Positions 61,260 to 64,000 of a stretch of 64,000 nucleotides of DNA are shown piece by piece. This DNA comes from Pseudomonadota bacterium (GTDB lineage: Bacteria > Myxococcota_A > Polyangia > GCA-2747355). The stretch's first letter is position 1. Every line of letters starts with the position of its first letter. A program made the translations under genes and the position numbers. The notes under the pieces were generated by a model, which was not told the DNA's origin, did not search any database, and was given only the letters and a program-made list of their open reading frames with translations. The DNA lies in the NCBI GenBank assembly GCA_016702545.1, contig JADJDT010000048.1, positions 121,947 to 185,946 on the forward strand, in the 5' to 3' direction.

Positions 61260-64000
61260 ATGCTCACGCTATGTCGAAACGTTGTTACGCGCGCGGTGGG
61301 CGGAATGCTCGTAGCCGGCCTGGGGCTGGGACTGGGCTGCAGCCAGTGGGGAGATGGCGCGCCGCCGGTGGTGGGCGTGGCGACGCGGGCGGCGACGAAT
61401 GCGGCCAACAGCATGAACGCGATTAACGCGATGAACGCGATGAACGCGATGAACGCGATGAACGCGATGAACGCGATGACACGCGATGAACGCGATGAAC
61501 GCGATGAACGCGATGAACGCGATGAACGCGATGAACGCGCTGAACGCGATGAACGCGATGAACGCGATGAACGCGATGAACGCGATGAACAGCGTCACGA
61601 CGGGCACCCCGCTCGACGTGGGCGCGCTGCGCATCCCCTCGACCACGCTGACCGACCTCGGGCGCCACACCCTGGCGCAGACCGAGCTACTCTGCCCGCC
61701 GACGCGCCTCCCACACACCTTCGACCAGGGCACCCCGGGCGATGCGAGCGACGATATCGCCGCGCACCTGACCTTCCCGCGCTGGTTGGTGCTCAAGGAC
61801 CAGGTCGAGCGCGTGCGCGTGGCCTGCGCCACGCCGGTGCCCGGCACCTGCGGCAACGGCGTGGTCGAGGGCGGCGAGGACTGCGACACCGGCATCGCCC
61901 TCGGCCAGCCCGGCGCCTGCCAGACCGTGACCGTGGCCATCGACGAGGACCTCGACGGCAACGGCACCCCCGAGACGAGCGTCAGCTACGAGGTCTTCTC
62001 CGCGATCGGCCTGGCCTGCGCCGACCGCGCCTATCGCCCCTTCCTGCTGCACCCCACCACCGGCCCCGAGGCCACCTCCAGCCCCGAGACCTTCAACACC
62101 TTCTTCCGCTACCTCTGCCTCCAAAGCTGGGACGAGGCCCAGGGCAAGGCCGTCTACCGCTGCGGCAAGGGGCTGCTCGCCGCCGGCGTCTCCGGCTACG
62201 CCGTGCGCGACGGCACCCTCTCGGCGCGGCCGATCTACCTCTCCTCGCTGAGCTGGGGCGGCAACGTCTGGAACCGCCACTGGCAGTTTCGCGAGCACCA
62301 CATCGGCTCGATCCCCGAGCCGATCGCCGCCGGCCAGCAGGTCGGTTACGCGCTCGATGCCGCCTGGGGCCTCAACCCGCGCGACACGCACCCCGGCGGC
62401 GCGAGCAAGGAGCCCGACTACCTGGCGGCTCTCGCGCTCAAGACCGCGACCAACCGCAGCGGCGTGACGGTCAGCCCCTACAACCGGGCGAATGCCACCG
62501 CGGGCGTCGCCTTCGACGCCCGCGAGCTGAACCAGTGCGAGCCCGGCTATCACGGCTACCCCGACCTCGCCTCCACCGGCGCCCTCGAACAGAACATGCT
62601 GCTCAACCTCAGCGTCGCCGGCTGGTACCAGGACGGCTGCACCTGGGCCCGAGACTGGGCCCTGCCCACGCTGCCCACGCAACAGGTCGGCTCCTGCCAG
62701 GTCTTCGACATCGGCAGCGGCCCATCGCAAGCCCGCATGGGCCTCAACCTCGGCGATACGACGCCGCGGCGCTGTCCCAGCTTCGCCACCTGCGAGCCCG
62801 GCCAGAGCTGCTGCGTCGGTCGCTTTGCCTTGGGCTCCTACAATAGCTGCGCCGTCAAGTCGGACGGCACGCTGTGGTGCTTTGGGAGCAACAGCGATGG
62901 GCAGTTGGGGCGCGGCACCATCGACGGCGGGAGCGCGTCGGCCCTGCCGGTGCTGGAGCAGAAGGGATCCGACGTCGTCCCTCTGACGGGCGTGATCCAG
63001 GTCCTCCTCGGCCGCAGCTACGGCTGCGTGCGCCGGAACGACGGCGGCCTTTGGTGCTGGGGGAAGAACGACCTGGGGCAGCTCGGCGACGGCAGCACGC
63101 TGACGCGCACCTATCCCGTACCGGTCACGGCGCTCACCGGCGGAGCGGCCGTCGAGCAGGGCGCCGCGGGTGCGTCCTTCGTTTGCGTGCGACGCACCGA
63201 CGGTACGCTCTGGTGCTGGGGCTCCAATGCCACTGGGGAGCTCGGCGATGGCACCACGATCATGCGGTCGAGCCCGGGTCGGGTCACGGCGCTCGGCACC
63301 GAGACTGTCGACCTCGCTGCGGGTTCGACCTACGCCTGTGCACGGCAAGCGGACGGCCGTTTGTGGTGTTGGGGCGACAACGGCTTCGGCCAGCTCGGCG
63401 ACGGCACGACCTTGCCCCACGCTGCTCCCGCGCCCGTCACCGCGCTCGGCACCGCGGTGGCTCAGGTCTCGCTTGGCGGCGGGCAGAGCTGTGCGCGGGT
63501 CGGCGACGGTAGCGTGTGGTGTTGGGGCGCGAACACCTACGGCCAGGTGGGTGACGGCACGACGATCGACCGCTACTACCCGACGCCGGTGACCGCGCTC
63601 GGCACCACGGCGCTCGAGCTTTACGCGGTGGGCGGCGGCCACAGCTACGCCACGACGACGGCAGCGTGTCCTGCTGGGGCTTCGCCTCTACGGTCAGGTG
63701 GGCGACGGGTCCACGGTCCTCAGTCGTCCTCCCGGTAGCGGTCGCCGGTCTGGGTACCACGGCGGCCGAGCTCGCCTCGGCGGCACGCACAGCTGCGCGC
63801 GGCGCACCGACGGCACCTTGTCGTGCTGGGGCGAGAACTTGCATGGCCAACTGGGTGACGGCACCGCCGGCGGCTCACCCATCCCCACGCGCGCCCTGAG
63901 CCTCGGCTGCCAATGCGGCGATGGGGTGTGCAGCCGCTCCGAGACGCGTCAAGGCTGCGTCGCCGATTGTTGGCAGGAGAGCTGCGGCGATGGCCGCTGC
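61260..64000 (+). CDS. RCC1-repeat surface lipoprotein with 9-bp repeat tract (partial, runs off window)
   Basis: ATG 61260 begins a lipoprotein signal (GGMLVAGLGLGLGC). A tract of 9-bp units encoding MNA follows (61413-61593). A one-base insertion at about 61480 breaks the frame there; the rest is read from 61486. Downstream are a Cys-rich segment with PGTCGNGVVEGGEDCDTG, the myxobacterial disulfide motif, and from about 62830 a series of RCC1 repeats (CAVKSDGTLWCFGSN, LWCWGKNDLGQLGDGS and similar), likely a surface beta-propeller. From about 63640 to 63800 several further frameshifts occur. Coherent repeat sequence then resumes (HSCARRTDGTLSCWGENLHG) and continues past the window edge. A surface adhesion or binding role is inferred. 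Confidence 0.8.
61413..61593 (+). repeat. 9-bp coding repeat tract (ATGAACGCG) with a one-base insertion
   Basis: Twenty consecutive units, mostly ATGAACGCG with single variants (ATTAACGCG, CTGAACGCG, ATGAACAGC), encode a Met-Asn-Ala tail. The eighth unit (61476-61485) is ATGACACGCG, ten bases, which shifts the frame. Upstream of it the signal-peptide frame reads MNA; downstream only the next frame reads MNA and leads into the main domain. In-frame copy-number changes would be silent to frame, while the single-base change toggles expression. Confidence 0.92.

Noticed and set aside
61486..61600. Arg-Asp-Glu repeat protein read from the first frame of the 9-bp tract
   Set aside because: This is the shifted reading of the MNA repeat and leads into Arg/Pro-rich shadow sequence, not a protein domain.

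Overview
This is a very GC-rich chromosomal window with densely packed genes on both strands. The content points to the Myxococcota (deltaproteobacterial lineage), probably a less-studied or metagenome-derived member. The evidence is a myxobacterial-type Cys-rich 'CGNGVVEGGEDCD' motif, several Cys-rich or RCC1-repeat lipoproteins, a PilZ protein with a C-terminal AgmX/TonB-like domain, a one-subunit cytochrome b succinate dehydrogenase operon, and long coiled-coil envelope proteins. No rRNA, tRNA, CRISPR array or intact transposase was seen.

Layout. 0-4 kb: 14-bp tandem repeat, GAF-GGDEF diguanylate cyclase, giant AMIN/coiled-coil envelope protein. 4.3-6 kb: long-chain acyl-CoA synthetase. 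6.1-10.9 kb: the conserved prkA / DUF444 / spoVR stress operon, with a frameshift in prkA. 10.9-11.4 kb: direct and inverted repeats with paired hairpins. 11.4-14.6 kb: a translationally coupled operon ruvX-mltG-ABC ATPase-ABC permease. 14.8-15.9 kb: LD-carboxypeptidase. 15.9-18.4 kb: Cys-rich lipoprotein and PilZ protein. 18.5-21.6 kb: secA. 21.7-26.6 kb: alpha-glucan block (GH13 lipoprotein, malQ, MFS sugar transporter). 26.7-33.6 kb: Uma2 protein, triple-parvulin lipoprotein, metallophosphoesterase, ABC exporter operon. 33.6-38.6 kb: thioredoxin-like ferredoxin, SDR enoyl reductase, rpiB, DUF4159 and VWA membrane proteins. 38.7-42.2 kb: sdhCAB. 42.2-43.7 kb: RelE/RHH toxin-antitoxin pair beside a decayed gene. 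43.9-57.4 kb: secreted, hydrolase, NUDIX, peptidase, methyltransferase, gamma-glutamyltransferase and redoxin genes plus murB. 57.5-59.8 kb: a DprE2/DprE1-like pair. 59.9-64 kb: two lipoprotein genes, the second with a 9-bp repeat tract and RCC1 repeats, running off the window.

The most interesting feature is a family of five long palindromic elements, about 140-196 bp each (14834-14977, 27329-27469, 28648-28808, 29820-29977, 57465-57660). All share two short boxes (GCAAGGCGC ... GCAACGC or GTAACGC) around an inner hairpin. Their outer arms differ from copy to copy, yet each arm pairs with its partner. Three copies end exactly at a stop codon. Two lie in frame just downstream of the best start codon of a gene (LD-carboxypeptidase and the parvulin lipoprotein).

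Several genes carry single frameshifts (prkA, the GH13 lipoprotein, the 33-kb membrane protein, the 60-kb lipoprotein). Each is repaired by adding one G in a G run, which looks more like consensus error than gene decay. The frameshift inside the 9-bp repeat tract at 61.48 kb is different and could be real variation. All family assignments rest on motifs read by eye; no database search was run.
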